Assembly: GCF_963676685.1 (NCBI RefSeq)
Contig: NC_092350.1
Span: forward strand, 3,957,486-4,021,485
From: Mytilus edulis
Lineage: Eukaryota; Mollusca; Bivalvia; Mytilida; Mytilidae
DNA length: 64,000 nucleotides
Direction: 5' to 3'
The position numbers and the translations under genes were made by a program. Shown here piece after piece: positions 34,905-46,974 of the stretch (positions are counted from its first letter, which is position 1; each line of letters starts with the position of its first letter). The notes below the pieces were generated by a model. The model ran no database searches and was not told the origin of the DNA. It saw only the letters and a list, made by a program, of their open reading frames with translations.

Positions 34905-37409
34905 TTAAATGTTTGTAATCAAGCCATCTGTAAGCAACATCCTCAGTTTCCTCCAAGTACCATCCAAGTCCTCTAGACTTTTCGGCCATTGTATAATAAA
35001 TGCATAGTTCCAAATGTACGAAAACTCTACAGGAATATCAGTAATTGTTATATCTTTTGTAATTATAATGATACGCTCCAGATTTTTTGTAATTCTTTCA
35101 TATTTTGCCCTGTCAAGTTCGAACATGCAATCATGTGACGATAGGAATTCGGGCGTGATCAGAAATATAATTGACCTGCTGTTTTGAATGCTCTCTGCCT
35201 CGTTGTCTGCTTGACTCGGTCCAGGTAAAAAATCTCTATCTTTTATACACATTGTCAGCCCCCATTCCTCTTCAAGTTTTGGTATTAGTACATTTTTAAT
35301 CCAAATGACAATATCTCCTTCATATGATATATACACGTCATATTTGTAAATTCTCCAGACTTTGTGCTCAACAACACGGCGAATTACTCCATATATAGAG
35401 AAGATGATTTTCCATCTCTTGTGATAGGCTAAAAGTAACATTGAGATCGTTATGGTTGTAGATAATAATGTTGATGCAAAAGTTAACCACATAGTATTCT
35501 TACAGTCTGCAAACAAGTCATATAAAGAGTTGTACGCTATAAGTGTATCGATAATTGTGCCGTTAGACAATTTACATTTATATGATCGGCTGTCAAGATT
35601 GACTTTTGTAGTCTGAATCCACCTTATAAAGTCTATAGTGTCACAATTGCACTCAAATGCATTATCAGTGATCTGTAACGTCATTCCATGCAGTTCTTGC
35701 ATCTTATCTGCCCAGCCTCTGATAGCTGAGCTCACACTTGTTAATCGATTCTTCCTTACGTCCAGCATTTTTACCTTGTTATGTTCGCTCAGTTGTACCG
35801 GAATAGACTGAAATGAATTTTTACTAAAATAGAGATATGTCAAGTTTGGCATTGGATTTAATAAGTCGTCCGGAAAATACCAAATATCATTTTCAGATAT
35901 ATCCATATACTCGATAGATCTAGTATCTTTGAAGAACTGGTTTCCGTATAGTCTTATGGCAATATCTAGGTCAGCTTTTTTCCATACAATCGTTTTCAGA
36001 GTGTTATAGGGAGAACGTTTTAATTGATTCCATGCAAATGAATAATCTCCACCATTAGAAATAAATGTTTCCAGTCGAATTTGAAGAATAAGTATGGCAA
36101 GATTTGTATTTGAATAAGATACATCGACATATATAAGGCTGTTATTTTTAGGAACTATCAAATACATTTTTGGAAACGTATTTGCTATTGTGTAACTAAG
36201 ATCTATTTTTTCAAGTGACTTTGGTAATATCACACAACTGTGAAATGAACAATTTAAATCTGAATTTGAAGTATCTGAAATTTTCCTCTCATAGTTGACA
36301 GCATTATATGAATAGTCCAACGATTTCAATCTAACAGTATTACAAAAAAAAATTTGTATCTCATTTAGATTCTTCTCGCTAAAAAGCAAAAACCTGTTCC
36401 CTTTAAAGGAAATATGTCGTAAACATTTCGGGTGATCGAAGGAAAGCAAAGATCCAGGCTCATAATCAACTATTCCATTTTCTGATAAATCTAGATTTTC
36501 TACACAAATTGTTTTCAGGTTCTTCATTATGTCCGCTGTAATTGTCAGAACATACGGTATATCGGCACTGTCTATACTAACGTCACTCACATGACCAAAG
36601 TTTATTGTCGTAATAGTGGCATTACGGTATGGGTGTAACAGCTGCAATGCGTGCTTCAAATGCATGAACGTTCCAGAAAAATCTATCACACGGAGGTTCG
36701 GAAACGGTAACAATGCGTTGTCTTCTGTAGCTACAAAGTGCAATCGACAATTTCTGAGAGTTAGCTGTTCTATAGACGGCGAAAACTTTTCAAAGGTTTT
36801 ATTTGACAAGCGAACTAAATAACATGAGTCGAAGTCTATTTCTTTTATGGTTTTTATTTGACCGAATCCATCTCCAAAGTGTGGCAAAGGCATAATATCG
36901 AGTCCTAAGAAAGACAACTCCGTCAGAATACTGAATGCATGATCAGGATAATTAAAATCCGTAACAAAATCTATCGGTTGAGGCATATTTCTCCTGATAT
37001 CCAATTTTGTCAAGTTTTTTATTGGATGAAAAAGTTCTGCAGAATAAACGTTAGAAAGATTAAGTATATTTTCAGACATGTCCAGTATTGTAAGTTCGCG
37101 TAGTCCTTAAAATGATTTGTTAGATAAATAGGCAAGTTGATTTTGTCTAAAGAAAAGTTCTTCCAAATATTTATAATTAACAAAAGAATTGTTCCCAATC
37201 ATTCGTAACAGATTAAAACTCATATCTAAAACTTTAATATCTCCCGGTAAATCCTGAGGTATAAAAGTTAGTCCTTTGTTTTTACAATCTGCTATTTTTA
37301 CTTCCTCATTTTCCTTAAATTCATATTTGATATTGCAGACTGATGCATGCACGAATTCATTACAGATGATGATAATAATTAATACTGAAAAATTTATAAT
37401 CCTCTCCAT
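34905..37409 (-). pseudogene. Toll-like receptor TLR-1 with one nonsense codon
   Basis: This is an intronless membrane receptor of the Toll family. The minus-strand ATG is at 37407-37409 and the stop at 34905-34907. The span of 2505 nt equals that of TLR-2 exactly. Domains: signal peptide (MERIINFSVLIIII..), leucine-rich repeats, a cysteine-containing LRR C-terminal cap (FECNCD), one transmembrane helix (TMWLTFASTLLSTTITISML, about residue 639), then a TIR domain with box 1 YDVYISYEGD and box 2 RDFLPGPSQ. Codon 101 is TAA (37107-37109) where TLR-2 has CAA. There is no other break and no indel. Restarting at a later ATG (37077-37079) would lose the signal peptide. The BB-loop proline is present at residue 729. 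It could be a young pseudogene, a null allele, a read-through gene or a sequencing error. Confidence 0.9.
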
Positions 37410-37574
37410 ATTGTGACCTAAATATCTGAAATACCTTCGTGAAATACTACATGTTAAGAAATTCTCCGTAGTTTTTATCGTAGTTCACTATACACAGATA
37501 GGTGTTAGGTTACATATTTAAACACAGTAAAGTAATGACAGCACTTTTGCACGCATCAAGGAAAGACCTTTACC

Positions 37575-39340
37575 CAATTCACACATAGTTTAGCTGGCCA
37601 CGTTATTACCGGTGAGCTCAACATTGTTAATAACACTTCTCTACAAAATGTGTTATCGAAAGGTCCGCAATATCGTGAGCCTAAATCCATCAATTGGAAA
37701 TACAACTTTAAAATTTTGATGGATTCAGTAGCGTATTATGCCAGGCAATGGACTAAGCGCGAAAAGGAAGACGTAGACACTCTTTCCGAATGGATTAGGG
37801 CAATGAGGTCGTTGATACAAATGGGAATTAAGAATCTGAATGGGTCTATAAATGCCCATGCTACTACGTCAATCTTTAAAGAACCAAATGTTGCAAAACA
37901 CATATCCTACCTCCATGACAAATATGTTGTTGTCCCCGCAGATAAAGCCATCGTTTTTGTGTGTAACACTCGGACACCATCACGAGTTGTTTGACTGTTA
38001 TGGAATAAACATTTCACAAATGATATCGGATATGTTCCTTTCGTCGTAACTACAATCCCCTTCCCTTTCATGAATGTGACCTACCGAATTAGACTTTTTA
38101 CCGGATTTGTTATATCATAAGCAACATGACGGGTGCCACATGTGGACCATGATCTGCTTACCCTTTCGGAGCACCTGAGATCACCCCTAGTTTTTGGTGG
38201 AGTTTGTGTTGTTTATTCTTTAGTTTTCTATGTTGTGTCATGTGTACTATTGTTTAAAATTGAGAAAGGAAATGGTGAATATGTCAAAGCGACAACCACC
38301 CGACCATAGAGCAAACAACAGCCGAAGGCAACCAATGGGTCTTCAATGTAGCGAGAATTCCCGCACCCGTAGGTGTCCTTCAGCTGGCCCCTAAAATATG
38401 CATAATAGTACAGTGATAATGGACGTCATACTAAACTCCGAATTATACACAAGAAACTAAAATTTAAAATCATACAAGACTAACAAAGGCCAGAGGCTCC
38501 TGACTTGGGACAGGCGCAAAATTGCGGCGGGGTTAAACATGTTTATGAGATCTCAACCCTCCCCCTATACCTCTAGCCAATGTAGAAAAGTAAAAGAATA
38601 ACAATACGCACATTAAAATTCAGTTCAAGAGAAGTCCGAGTCTGATGTCAAAAGATGTAACAAAAGAAAATAAATAAAATGACAATAATACATAAATAAC
38701 AACAGACTACTAGCAGTTAACTGACATGCCAGCTCCAGACCTCAATTAAACTGATTGAAAGATTATGTCTTCATCATATGAATATCAGGTACAATCCCTC
38801 CCGTTAGGGGTTTAGTATCATACTATCATAAAATATATGAGAAGAACATAACCCGTGTCATGCCAACAACTGTTTTTTTAGAAATAAATGTGTTTAGTTC
38901 CGATGCAAAGACCCTATCAGTGAATCAATGTTAAAGCCAAAATATGCAATCTTTAATGACCTGACAACAGTATCGTAACTATATCCCCTTTTAATAAGTC
39001 TATTTAAAGGTTTTGTTAGTTTCTGAGGAGAATACTGACATTTTTGTGCTTTATAAAGAATATTTCCATAAAATTTTGGATGTGAAATACCTGAACGTAT
39101 AAGATGTCTGCATTTATTCCTAAAGTAATGAACATAGAGAAGTTCTCGCTCGGACACACACTCCATAATCTAGTATAATATAAGAGCATAAACCTTAAGC
39201 ACGGGGAGGCACTCTACTGTCTCCACACGGCACTAAAGATATTGTTTGTCTGTTTGTCTTTTTCATTTTTGGCCGTTGTCAGTTTATTTTAGATTTATGT
39301 GTTTGACTGTCCCTTTGATATCTTTCGTCCCTCTTTTATC
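37575..39340 (+). mobile_element. Penelope-type element, internally deleted, split by another element
   Basis: From about 37590 the frame reads KGPQYREPKSINWKYNFKIL and DKYVVVPADKAIVFVCNT (N-terminal RT region). It then jumps near 37970 straight to the coding end (YGINISQMISDMFLSS, stop at about 38049) and the 3' UTR. All RT catalytic motifs are deleted. The UTR is split by the insertion 38256-39239 and resumes at 39248 (gtctgtttgtctttttc..). It sits in the 5' flank of TLR-1 and has displaced sequence that still follows TLR-2. Confidence 0.75.
38256..39239 (-). mobile_element. 5'-truncated retroelement nested in the Penelope-type element
   Basis: A target duplication TATTGTTT flanks it (38248-38255 and 39240-39247). 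On the minus strand it begins inside an RT C-terminal frame (39166-38894: RHLIRSGISHPKFYGNIL, related to the fragment at 4130-4680). It then has a long 3' UTR with aacatgtttaaccccgccgc and cctgtcccaagtcaggagcc, ending in tttcctttctcaatttt. Removing it restores the host element's sequence, which confirms the borders. Confidence 0.85.
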
Positions 39341-39419
39341 AACTTTTTAATTTCTATTCTATGCCTTTTTGTTTTTCTTTGTTACATATTTGTTTATTAT
39401 TAAAATGAAAACCTAACGT

Positions 39420-39625
39420 GACTTATTCCCGAATGTGACTGTTTTTATGAGTGTGAATTCGTATTCATTTACAGTTAAGACGTGGCATGGTACTTATCAA
39501 TCCCAAACTAATTTGTTGGGTTTTGATGTCGTGTTTGTTGTTTTCATCGAATTTTTACAAATGTTTAAAAGTTTGTTGTTGTAGAAAGTATTTGTTCTGT
39601 TGTATCATTGTGTTGTATTGGGGGA
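39420..39625 (+). repeat. Dispersed repeat family E, 5' part
   Basis: Contains aagacgtggcatggtactta and tgggttttgatgtcgtgttt, matching the middle of the 30665-31135 copy. Confidence 0.45.
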
Positions 39626-40034
39626 TAACTACTCATCCAGTTCATTTGGTAGATTCAACTTTGAATCAACGAAATTTACACTATATATTTGGTTTGCAGT
39701 TTGATCAGAAGAAACAACCACAAAACTAGATAATACAATTAATTATTTAATTAATACTGCTTCAATTAAATATTAATTAGTATTATAATTTTCACTGTTA
39801 TTAATATAAATTAGATGAGTCATATAAATCTAATCTTGAATTTCATCCAAATTCTCTTAATTTTCGGAACACGTTTCAGAAATTTATATATAACGGCACT
39901 TTCGGCGTTGCATTGACTATTGCCAACAGGGCTGTGGTTTTGTTATTTATTCGGTTTTTTTTTCTATAGCTAGTCACCACATCAGTTTAATCATGTATAT
40001 CTATTACATTGTCATTTTATAACATTTACTGTTT
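39626..40034. other. No recognised gene
   Basis: A+T-rich spacer with aattaatta-like runs around 39735-39785. Confidence 0.4.
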
Positions 40035-40610
40035 GCAAATAGTTATCAAAAGTACCAGGATTATAATTTTATACGCCAGACGCGCGTTTCGTCTACATAA
40101 GACTCATCATTGACGCTCAGATCAAAATAGTTAAAAAGCAAAACAAATACAAAGTTGAAGAGCATTGAGGACCCAAAATTCCAAAAAGTTGTGCCAAATA
40201 CGGCTAAGGTAATCTTCTCCTGGGGTAAGAAAATCCTTAGTTTTTCGAATAATTCAAAGTTTTGTAAACAGAAAATTTATAAAAATGACCATATAATTGA
40301 TATCCATGTCAACACCGAAGTGCTGACTACTGGGCTGGTGATACCCTCGGGGACGAAACGTCCACCAGCAGTGGCATCGACCCAGTGGTGTAAATAGTTA
40401 TCAAAAGTACCAGGATTATAATTTTATACGCCAGACGCGCGTTTCGTCTACATAAGACTCATCAGTGACGCTCAGATCAAAATAGTTAAAAAGCCAAACA
40501 AATACAAAGTTGAAGAGCATTGAGGACCCAAAATTCCAAAAAGTTGTGCCTAATACGGCTAAGGAAATCTACTCCTGGGGTAAGAAAATCCTTAGTTTTT
40601 CGACAAACTA
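40035..40610 (+). repeat. Dispersed repeat family B, two tandem units (about 355 bp)
   Basis: agttatcaaaagtaccagga at 40041 recurs at 40396, and both units are nearly identical. Each has the gacgcgcgtttcgtc core. The linker frame at 40155-40397 is open and nearly the same as that at 28328-28597. A more eroded third unit may follow at 40620-40780. Confidence 0.8.
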
Positions 40611-40929
40611 TGTATTATTCTTGATAGTAATGATGTTTTGTCCCAGAATGATAACCCTGGCCTCACAACTTTTTTGGAACTTTTAGTCCTCGGCGATCTT
40701 TAACTTGGTAGTTGTTATTGCTTTCAAACTTTTTACACTTGAGCATAGTTTTGTGTGGACGTAGCGCATGTCTGGTCTATACAATTATTTTGTTAACCTG
40801 TTAACTTGAGATGGCTATTATTCGTTTGTTTCTCTGTCCTATATTTTCTTTCATTTATCTGTTTATTTATTGTAACCCTGTCGTGTAGTGTTGTAATTCC
40901 AATGTTATAATTAACACTATCATTAAAGC

Positions 40930-41180
40930 GGGAGGTTCGGCATGCCCTAAAACCAGGTTCAACCCACCATTTTTTCATAAAATGCCCTGTACCAAGTCAG
41001 GAAAATGGCCATTGTTACATTATAGTTCGTTTCTCTGTGTGTTATGTTTCGGTGTTGTGTCTCTGTTGTGTCGTAGTTCTCTCTTATATTTGATACGTTT
41101 CCCTCAGTTTTAATTTGTAACCCGGATTTGTTTTTTTCTCTATCGATTTATGATTTTTTAACATCGGTATACTACTGTTG
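40930..41180 (+). repeat. Dispersed repeat family E
   Basis: Same blocks as at 30665-31135, ending in cggtatactactgttgcctt. Confidence 0.6.
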
Positions 41181-41189
41181 CCTTTATTT

Positions 41190-42030
41190 ATCACACAATA
41201 TTGACTGTTATATCTCTATATTTGACATTTGTACCTATTACGTCTGTTTGTTTTGTTTACTCATCTTAGTCAATGTAATGGAATTGAATTTGACTGTAAT
41301 ACAAAGTAAACGTTCAGCAACCTATAAAACCAGGTTAAATCCACCATATTCTACGACAGAAAATGTCCGTACGAAGTCCGGAATATGACAGTTATCATCC
41401 CTTTGTTTGATGTGTTCGAGCTTTTGATTTTACTATTTGATTATGGAATTTCCGTTTTGAGTTTTCCTCGGAGTTCAGTATATGTGTGATTTTACTTTTT
41501 ATGAACCATATCAAAAAACGACAACCACTGGACTAAGGTTAATGTCGGTTAATATTAATTTATTATTTACCCTCTGTTTTGAAAAATTTGCCCTAAAAAG
41601 AACTTTTCAATATGCACAGACGATAAAAAAAAATAAAACAGTCGTGATCCGGAATAGCAGCATACCGCGTTATCTTTAAAAGAGGGACGAAAGTTACCAA
41701 AGGAACAATCAAACTCATAAATTGAAAATAAACCGAAAGCGTCATGGTTAAAAATTAAAAACAAAAACAAAAACAATAGTACACATGACACAACATAAAA
41801 AACTAAAGAATAAACAACACGAACCCCACCTAAAGCTAGAGGTGATCCCAGGTGCTATTGAAGGGTAATCAGATCCTGCTCCACATGTGGCATCCGTCGT
41901 GTTGCTTATGTGATAACAAATCCGGTAAATAGTCTAATTCGGTAGGTCACATTAAGGTATAGCAATGCACCAATACTTATGTATACTAAACAGATTTTTG
42001 ATTGACAGAATTTTCTATTTGTAAAATTTG
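41190..42030 (+). repeat. Segmental duplicate of 51860-52290, with family F and a nested tail
   Basis: It matches 51860-52290 at ttgacatttgtac.., accaggttaaatccaccata, ccctaaaaagaa, cagtcgtgatccgga and aaggtataacaatg-like blocks. A reverse Penelope-type tail (41680-41960) interrupts this copy only. With 42480-44400 it marks the shared 5' flank of TLR-1 and TLR-2. Confidence 0.75.
41680..41960 (-). repeat. Penelope-type element 3' tail, reverse
   Basis: The reverse complement of the tail at 31675-31890, extended to the aatgtgacctaccgaatta block. The 74-residue minus-strand frame in it is UTR-derived. Confidence 0.65.
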
Positions 42031-42479
42031 TATTTCATGGCCATGGACAAGCAAGTCGTGTCTACGGACATGTTAGTCGTGGCCACGGACGAGTTACATT
42101 TTTTTCTCTAGAGCATAAAATTGCCCAAATAAGCTATCATACTCAATTCATCTAATTTTTTTCTGCTTCACGCTGTAAATATTTGCACAGGTACAATGCA
42201 TAACAATGAAAACATCTTGTTCAACTACTTTTACAAGGCGAAAATGAAAGTCGAATCGTTTAGCCCGTAAACAATACTTTTTTTAATGTTATATATTTTA
42301 CAATTAAAATATTCGCAAAAAAAGTCCATCTATTTTGAAAGTCCCAAACATTATATTAGTTGACAGTGGTAACGATTTCGTAGTAGCCCACAATGCATTG
42401 TGGTTCATTGAGTCGATTGGTTAATTTTTCAAGGCCGTGTTTAGGAAATTACTATGCAAATATATTCTGACATCAGGAA
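42031..42479. other. No gene; short palindromic words near 42040-42095
   Basis: Blocks catggccatggac, gtcgtgtctacggac and gtcgtggccacggac follow each other and are variants of one palindrome-like word. The rest is unassigned. Confidence 0.4.
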
Positions 42480-43115
42480 ATCTAAAGTTCTCGACTTGTT
42501 AAACGTGATATATATTTTCGTCCTGAGTTCTAGTGATCGATAACACTATCTTAAAAAGTCTTCCGTTTTGAATGTAAGATTACACTTTTTTTTTTAAATC
42601 GAACATGTATCAAATAAACCTGTTAGAAATATGGTTTGGATGTTGATATACCGAGCCATGCTAAATACATAGACATAGATAAATTTTCAAAAAAAGAGAA
42701 TAATAAAAAAAAATACAATGGATGATTAAAAATAATAGAAGAATCAACTGAAATTAAAACAATTGAATAGAAAAACAATTGCAAAATGAAACTGATAATT
42801 GATCATTGTTCATTCGTAATTTCCTATATCAAAAGGAGTTGTATGATTGCTAATCAGTAAATCTTTTTTGAAAAAAAAAATTCATACGGTTTCAAATATA
42901 TAAATTTCGCATTATGAAATTAATTTTGAATTCCCCCAAATCGGTTAATCTATGGTTTATGGTTATTCCATGTACATAATACAATGAAGTATACATGGTG
43001 ACACAGCAACTAAAGAAACATAAGGAAGTTGAAAGTGAAATATTCCCCTTTTATTAACCGATATGTGTATCATGTGTCGCTCGCATTAAAAATAATTTAA
43101 GATCTGATATCTTAC
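42480..43115. repeat. Segmental duplicate of 61230-61835
   Basis: Shared blocks include agaaatatggttkggatgtt, tgctaaataaatagacata-like, atacggtttcaaatatat and aaccgatatgtgtatcatgt. The match ends at ttacctttgtg, where this copy runs into palindromic DNA and the other into a family F fragment. Confidence 0.75.
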
Positions 43116-43124
43116 CTTTGTGTT

Positions 43125-43170
43125 AAGAACATGTTCTTGCATTAATTTGCACTTTTCATAAGTGCAAATT
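43125..43170. repeat. Two adjacent palindromes
   Basis: AAGAACATGTTCTT (43125-43138) is a perfect 14-bp palindrome. AATTTGCACTT / AAGTGCAAATT (43144-43170) is an 11-bp perfect stem with a five-base loop. They sit exactly where the segmental duplication breaks off. Confidence 0.8.
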
Positions 43171-43299
43171 GTAACCACACTTTATTTTGTCGTAGAATCA
43201 TCAAATTTGGCAATAGTATACCTCTGGGGATAAATAAAACAATACAAAAAAAATTAATGAGGCTCGCCCGGTTCGGCAACTGGAGTGAAAACAGTGACC

Positions 43300-43655
43300 A
43301 AATCCGGTAGGATATTTTTTTCTCCCATAGGATATTTAAAAATCCTACAGGATTTTATGAAATCCTATAGGATAAAGTCATAATCCCTTAGGATATTTTA
43401 AATATCCTTTGGGATATATAAATCCTATCGGATGAGGATTTTCAAAATAAATTTTTAATCCGAAAGGATTTTTTTTTATCCTATAGGATTACCATGAACG
43501 ACTTTTTGTCAGAAACAAATGTCCCTTAGGATAATTTTTCTCCTAAGGGATTTATTTTGTCCTGTGAGATGTTTTGTCTCCCTTAGGACACATTTTGTCC
43601 TGTAGGATATTTTGTTTTCCCTTAGGATTAAGTTTGACCTATAGGATTATTTTTT
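43300..43655. repeat. Array of varied TCCTATAGGAT-type palindromes
   Basis: About 16 short words of the form ATCCnnnnGGAT or TCCCTTAGGA lie within 356 bp, separated by short A/T-rich spacers. Examples are aatcctacaggatt, aatcctataggata, atcctttgggat, aatcctatcggat, aatccgaaaggatt and tcctaagggat. The central bases vary while the flanking CC and GG arms persist. No outer inverted repeat or coding frame was found. Confidence 0.85.
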
Positions 43656-43734
43656 GAATATTGAACGCAACCCTGATCTTTTTTATTCAATTAGCTTTAT
43701 CATCAATTTGAGAATAGTATTTACATCTTTGTTA

Positions 43735-44400
43735 AAATGTAACAAAATCTTGAATGTCGTAACACATTACCAATATCGTTAGATGACAAACGCATCTATT
43801 GCATATCAGGAAGTTAACAGACAAATATTTGCATAGGTAAAGTTTCAATATCAGATTTTGTAATTGTACCTTTCACTGTTTAATGTAAATCTCTAATTAC
43901 TAAAAATATCAAAGACCTTTTTGAAAGAAATTAAAGACCTTGATAAAGAGACGAAGTTAAATCAGAAACTGTGGTTAAATACTCCTATGACGTTGTTAGT
44001 TCCTCTCAGGTTTTTTAAATTTTTAAATACTTCCTTAGTATCTTTAGTCTCATGTTTCTATTCAATCATCACAATTTCTTTCGGTTGAAAGCTTCTACCT
44101 ATCTATAAGCGATTAACAAATAAACAAAAAAGCAAAAAGGAAACTGTTTTGTATAACTTTTAGAAAGAAAAAGGATTTCGATAAGAAAATTATACAAAAT
44201 TGTAACTGTTTGTCGAGTCTGCGACTCATGTGTAAAATACCTTTGCATCCCTTTTGTAAGTGACTTTTGTAGACATAGACGTTTAATGATTTCCCCAACT
44301 ATCCTGGTTTTGCACCAACCTTGGACAAAACTTTGTTCAAGATAGTATCTATAATTAATTATTGTACAGAGAGATCCTGTTTATCCATTATTTTCTTATA
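43735..44400. repeat. Segmental duplicate of 63045-63970
   Basis: Shared blocks include atttgcataggtaaa, tcagattttgtaattgtacc, gacgttgttagttcct, caatcatcacaat and gcaccaaccttggacaaaac. The paralogue has an extra block of about 300 bases between 63560 and 63870. Confidence 0.75.
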
Positions 44401-44559
44401 AATGAATGCAGTTTTTCAGCCAGTTAACATAACATTCACCCTATGCTTAAATTTGTTTTAAATGTTGATAAATTTCTTTAACTATCTTGGATTTGCAAAA
44501 TTCTTGGACAGCGGCTTGTTTATGTTCTTACATTTATTTGTAATGAAGTCCTGTCATGT

Positions 44560-44875
44560 AATATTGTCATTGTAGTGTTTATTGTAACATTGCCATAACA
44601 GAGAGAAGTTTTGCTAGCTACAAAACCGGGCTTAACCCACCTTCTTTTTCTCTTACAATCCCATGTACTATTTCAGAAAAATGGCAATTGTTATCTTATA
44701 GTTCGTTTCTGTGTGTGTGTTGCATGGTCGTTTGTTGTTGTTTTGCACTTTAGTTTTTTTGTTGGTTCGTTGTTTTCCCCTGATATTTGATGTGTTTCCC
44801 TCAGTTTTAGTTTGTAACCCGGATTTGTTTTCTCTCTATCGATTTATGACCTTCGAACAGCGGTATACAACTGTT
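44560..44875 (+). repeat. Dispersed repeat family E
   Basis: Same blocks as at 30665-31135, from the acaaaaccgggcttaaccca region to cagcggtatacaactg. Confidence 0.6.
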
Positions 44876-45049
44876 GGTTTTATTAATGATTATAAGATAG
44901 TATCTAGAAAAACAACTCTTAATCGTTGCCGTATTATATAGCGCTTAACCCCTACTATAAGTCGTTGTAAGGGCTTACAATGATAGATTGGTTGTTGGAC
45001 GACCAATTTGTCCCTTTTGACTTTGCCATACTCATGTCTTATTTTATTT

Positions 45050-46000
45050 CTCTCAAATGTGATCTACCTAATAGGACTTAGATGTATCACTGTTTTTGTA
45101 CTGACATGTGAAACACAACAGTTGCCACATATGCATCCAAACCACATATCCTGAATACCTGAGAATCATATATATACAATAATGACTTTTTTGGTCTTGA
45201 TTTCTTGATACTGACTTTATTAGCAAGAATATCAAGCGAGCCCGCTATGTATTCCGAGCTGATAAAATGATTTAGTGAGTACTCTTCTTTTAGGTCTGAT
45301 GCATGCCATGATGGCTGTCTTGGTGCTAGAATAGAGACGAGTGTATTTCATTGATAAATTGGGGCGGATATACAAGATTGTTTACAGTTGTCATTTCTGG
45401 GCCTGTTTATAGCTGACAATGCAGCATAGTATTTGCTTATTGTTAAAGGCCATACAGTGATCTGAAGTTGTTAATTTCTGTGTCATTTGGTCATTTGTGA
45501 AAGTCGTCTCATTGGCAGTACATTGTAATACCACAAATCCTTTTTTTGTAAGACCGCATTTACAAGTATCAAGTCCTGTTCTATCAACGGGACAATGTAC
45601 AAATTGCCGATAAAAAGAAATGTTGAAACAAAAAATTGTTAAGGAAAACTATTCAAGCTTTAATGAAAATAGACAACATTTTCAAAAACAAAATACTGGA
45701 CTTGTAATAATAACTGAACAACTACTTAAACACCATTTATGCATGCTATAAAAATTAGAGTAAAACAAGTGCATTATTCAAGAACATAGAATAGGCAGTA
45801 TAAGACTTATCATGAGTCGCATGACATGAGAAGAAGGACATTGTTACCAGAATACAGGTGATTATCGCTAGTTCTGAGGTCTGTTTCATGTTCCTCAGTT
45901 TTACGTTTTCTATGTTATGATCTGTGTATATAAGGTGTTTTGTCTTTGGGTCATTTTTCCTTTTTTTGGCCATGGTATTGTCAGTTTATTTTCGATTTAC
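45050..46000 (+). repeat. Eroded Penelope-type tail interrupted by a family D copy
   Basis: 45050-45170 and 45880-46000 together resemble the element tail (aatgtgatctacctaata.., later ggccatggtattgtcagttt). Between them a family D 3' part is visible at 45370-45545. The minus-strand frame at 45755-45973 is not supported as a gene. Confidence 0.45.
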
Positions 46001-46254
46001 GAGTTCAAATAATCTATGGGTTTTTTTCACCTTATTTTTGGAAAAGGGGCACCATGTAAACGAGTTAAAATAAGAAAGTTCTATAACTTGAACTTTAAAT
46101 TTAGGCGAATGAATAGCTGAACTTTAATGAATATTGATTTAACTACATCCATTTATTGAACTGTATTTGTTGAATATAAAGTGTGAGTACTAACAACGAT
46201 AATACTAATTAACATGAACGGTTTAAATAACTGTCTCTGATAGTAAGAGAAAAA

Positions 46255-46974
46255 TATGATGAGAATTATAGTTTATTCAGTGTGCTGAATTACCAAGGCT
46301 TTTTAAATGCGATATACAATACGATTCTAATGAGAAAGTAACGATAGCTACTGACGTCTATACCTGAAAATATACCGAGTCATATTAACGTTTTAGATCT
46401 GAGTTCAAATGAGTTAAGTGAAATTGATATCAATTCTTTTGTGAATTATACAGATTTCCAAGTTCTCAATTTGACAAATAATAAACTGAATACGTTATCT
46501 AGAAAAGCTTTTCAAGGATTAAGCAAACTTTCTGTGCTGAACATGTCTCACAATATGCTTGATTTATCTCAGGATTATTCTGTAGAATTATTTCTTCCAA
46601 TTCAAAATTTAACGACATTGGATATAAGTTATAATATAAAACAATCATATGAAGCTAAAGGTTTTAATTATCCCGATCATGCAATTAGTGTTATGTGGGG
46701 GTTGTCTATCTTAGTAATTGACATGATGCCATTACCTCAATTCGGAAGTGGATTCAGTCGATTAAATAACCTGAAAGAATTACACTTTCAATCTTGTTAT
46801 TTAAAACGTCTTGAGAATAAAACGTTTCAGAGATTTTCCTCTTCCTTAGAAGTTCTTACTCTCAGAAATTGTTTGTTATACTTTGTGAATACTGAAGTTG
46901 ATGCTTTGCTGCCAAATCTTCGAGTTATAGATTTTTCTGGAACGTTTCTGCATTTGAAGCCAGCACTGCAACTA
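46255..46974 (+). pseudogene. Toll-like receptor fragment TLR-3
   Basis: This is a degraded 5' portion of a Toll receptor on the strand opposite to TLR-1 and TLR-2. It starts with a signal-peptide relic (MMRIIVYSV, 46257), then a shifted frame with CDIQYDSNEKVTIA, which corresponds to CDIKYELKENEEVKIA in TLR-2. A small deletion near 46350 shifts the frame again to LTSIPENIPSHINVLDLSSN. Leucine-rich repeats follow to LHLKPALQL, about one third of the ectodomain. There is no ATG for the long frame, and no transmembrane or TIR part. Sequence similarity stops at a SINE. It is more divergent from TLR-1 and TLR-2 than they are from each other, so it is an older copy. Confidence 0.85.

Noticed and set aside
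43125..43138. Steroid-receptor or p53 response element
   Set aside because: AAGAACATGTTCTT lacks the three-base spacer of a steroid element and is only one p53-type half-site; no nearby gene gives context.
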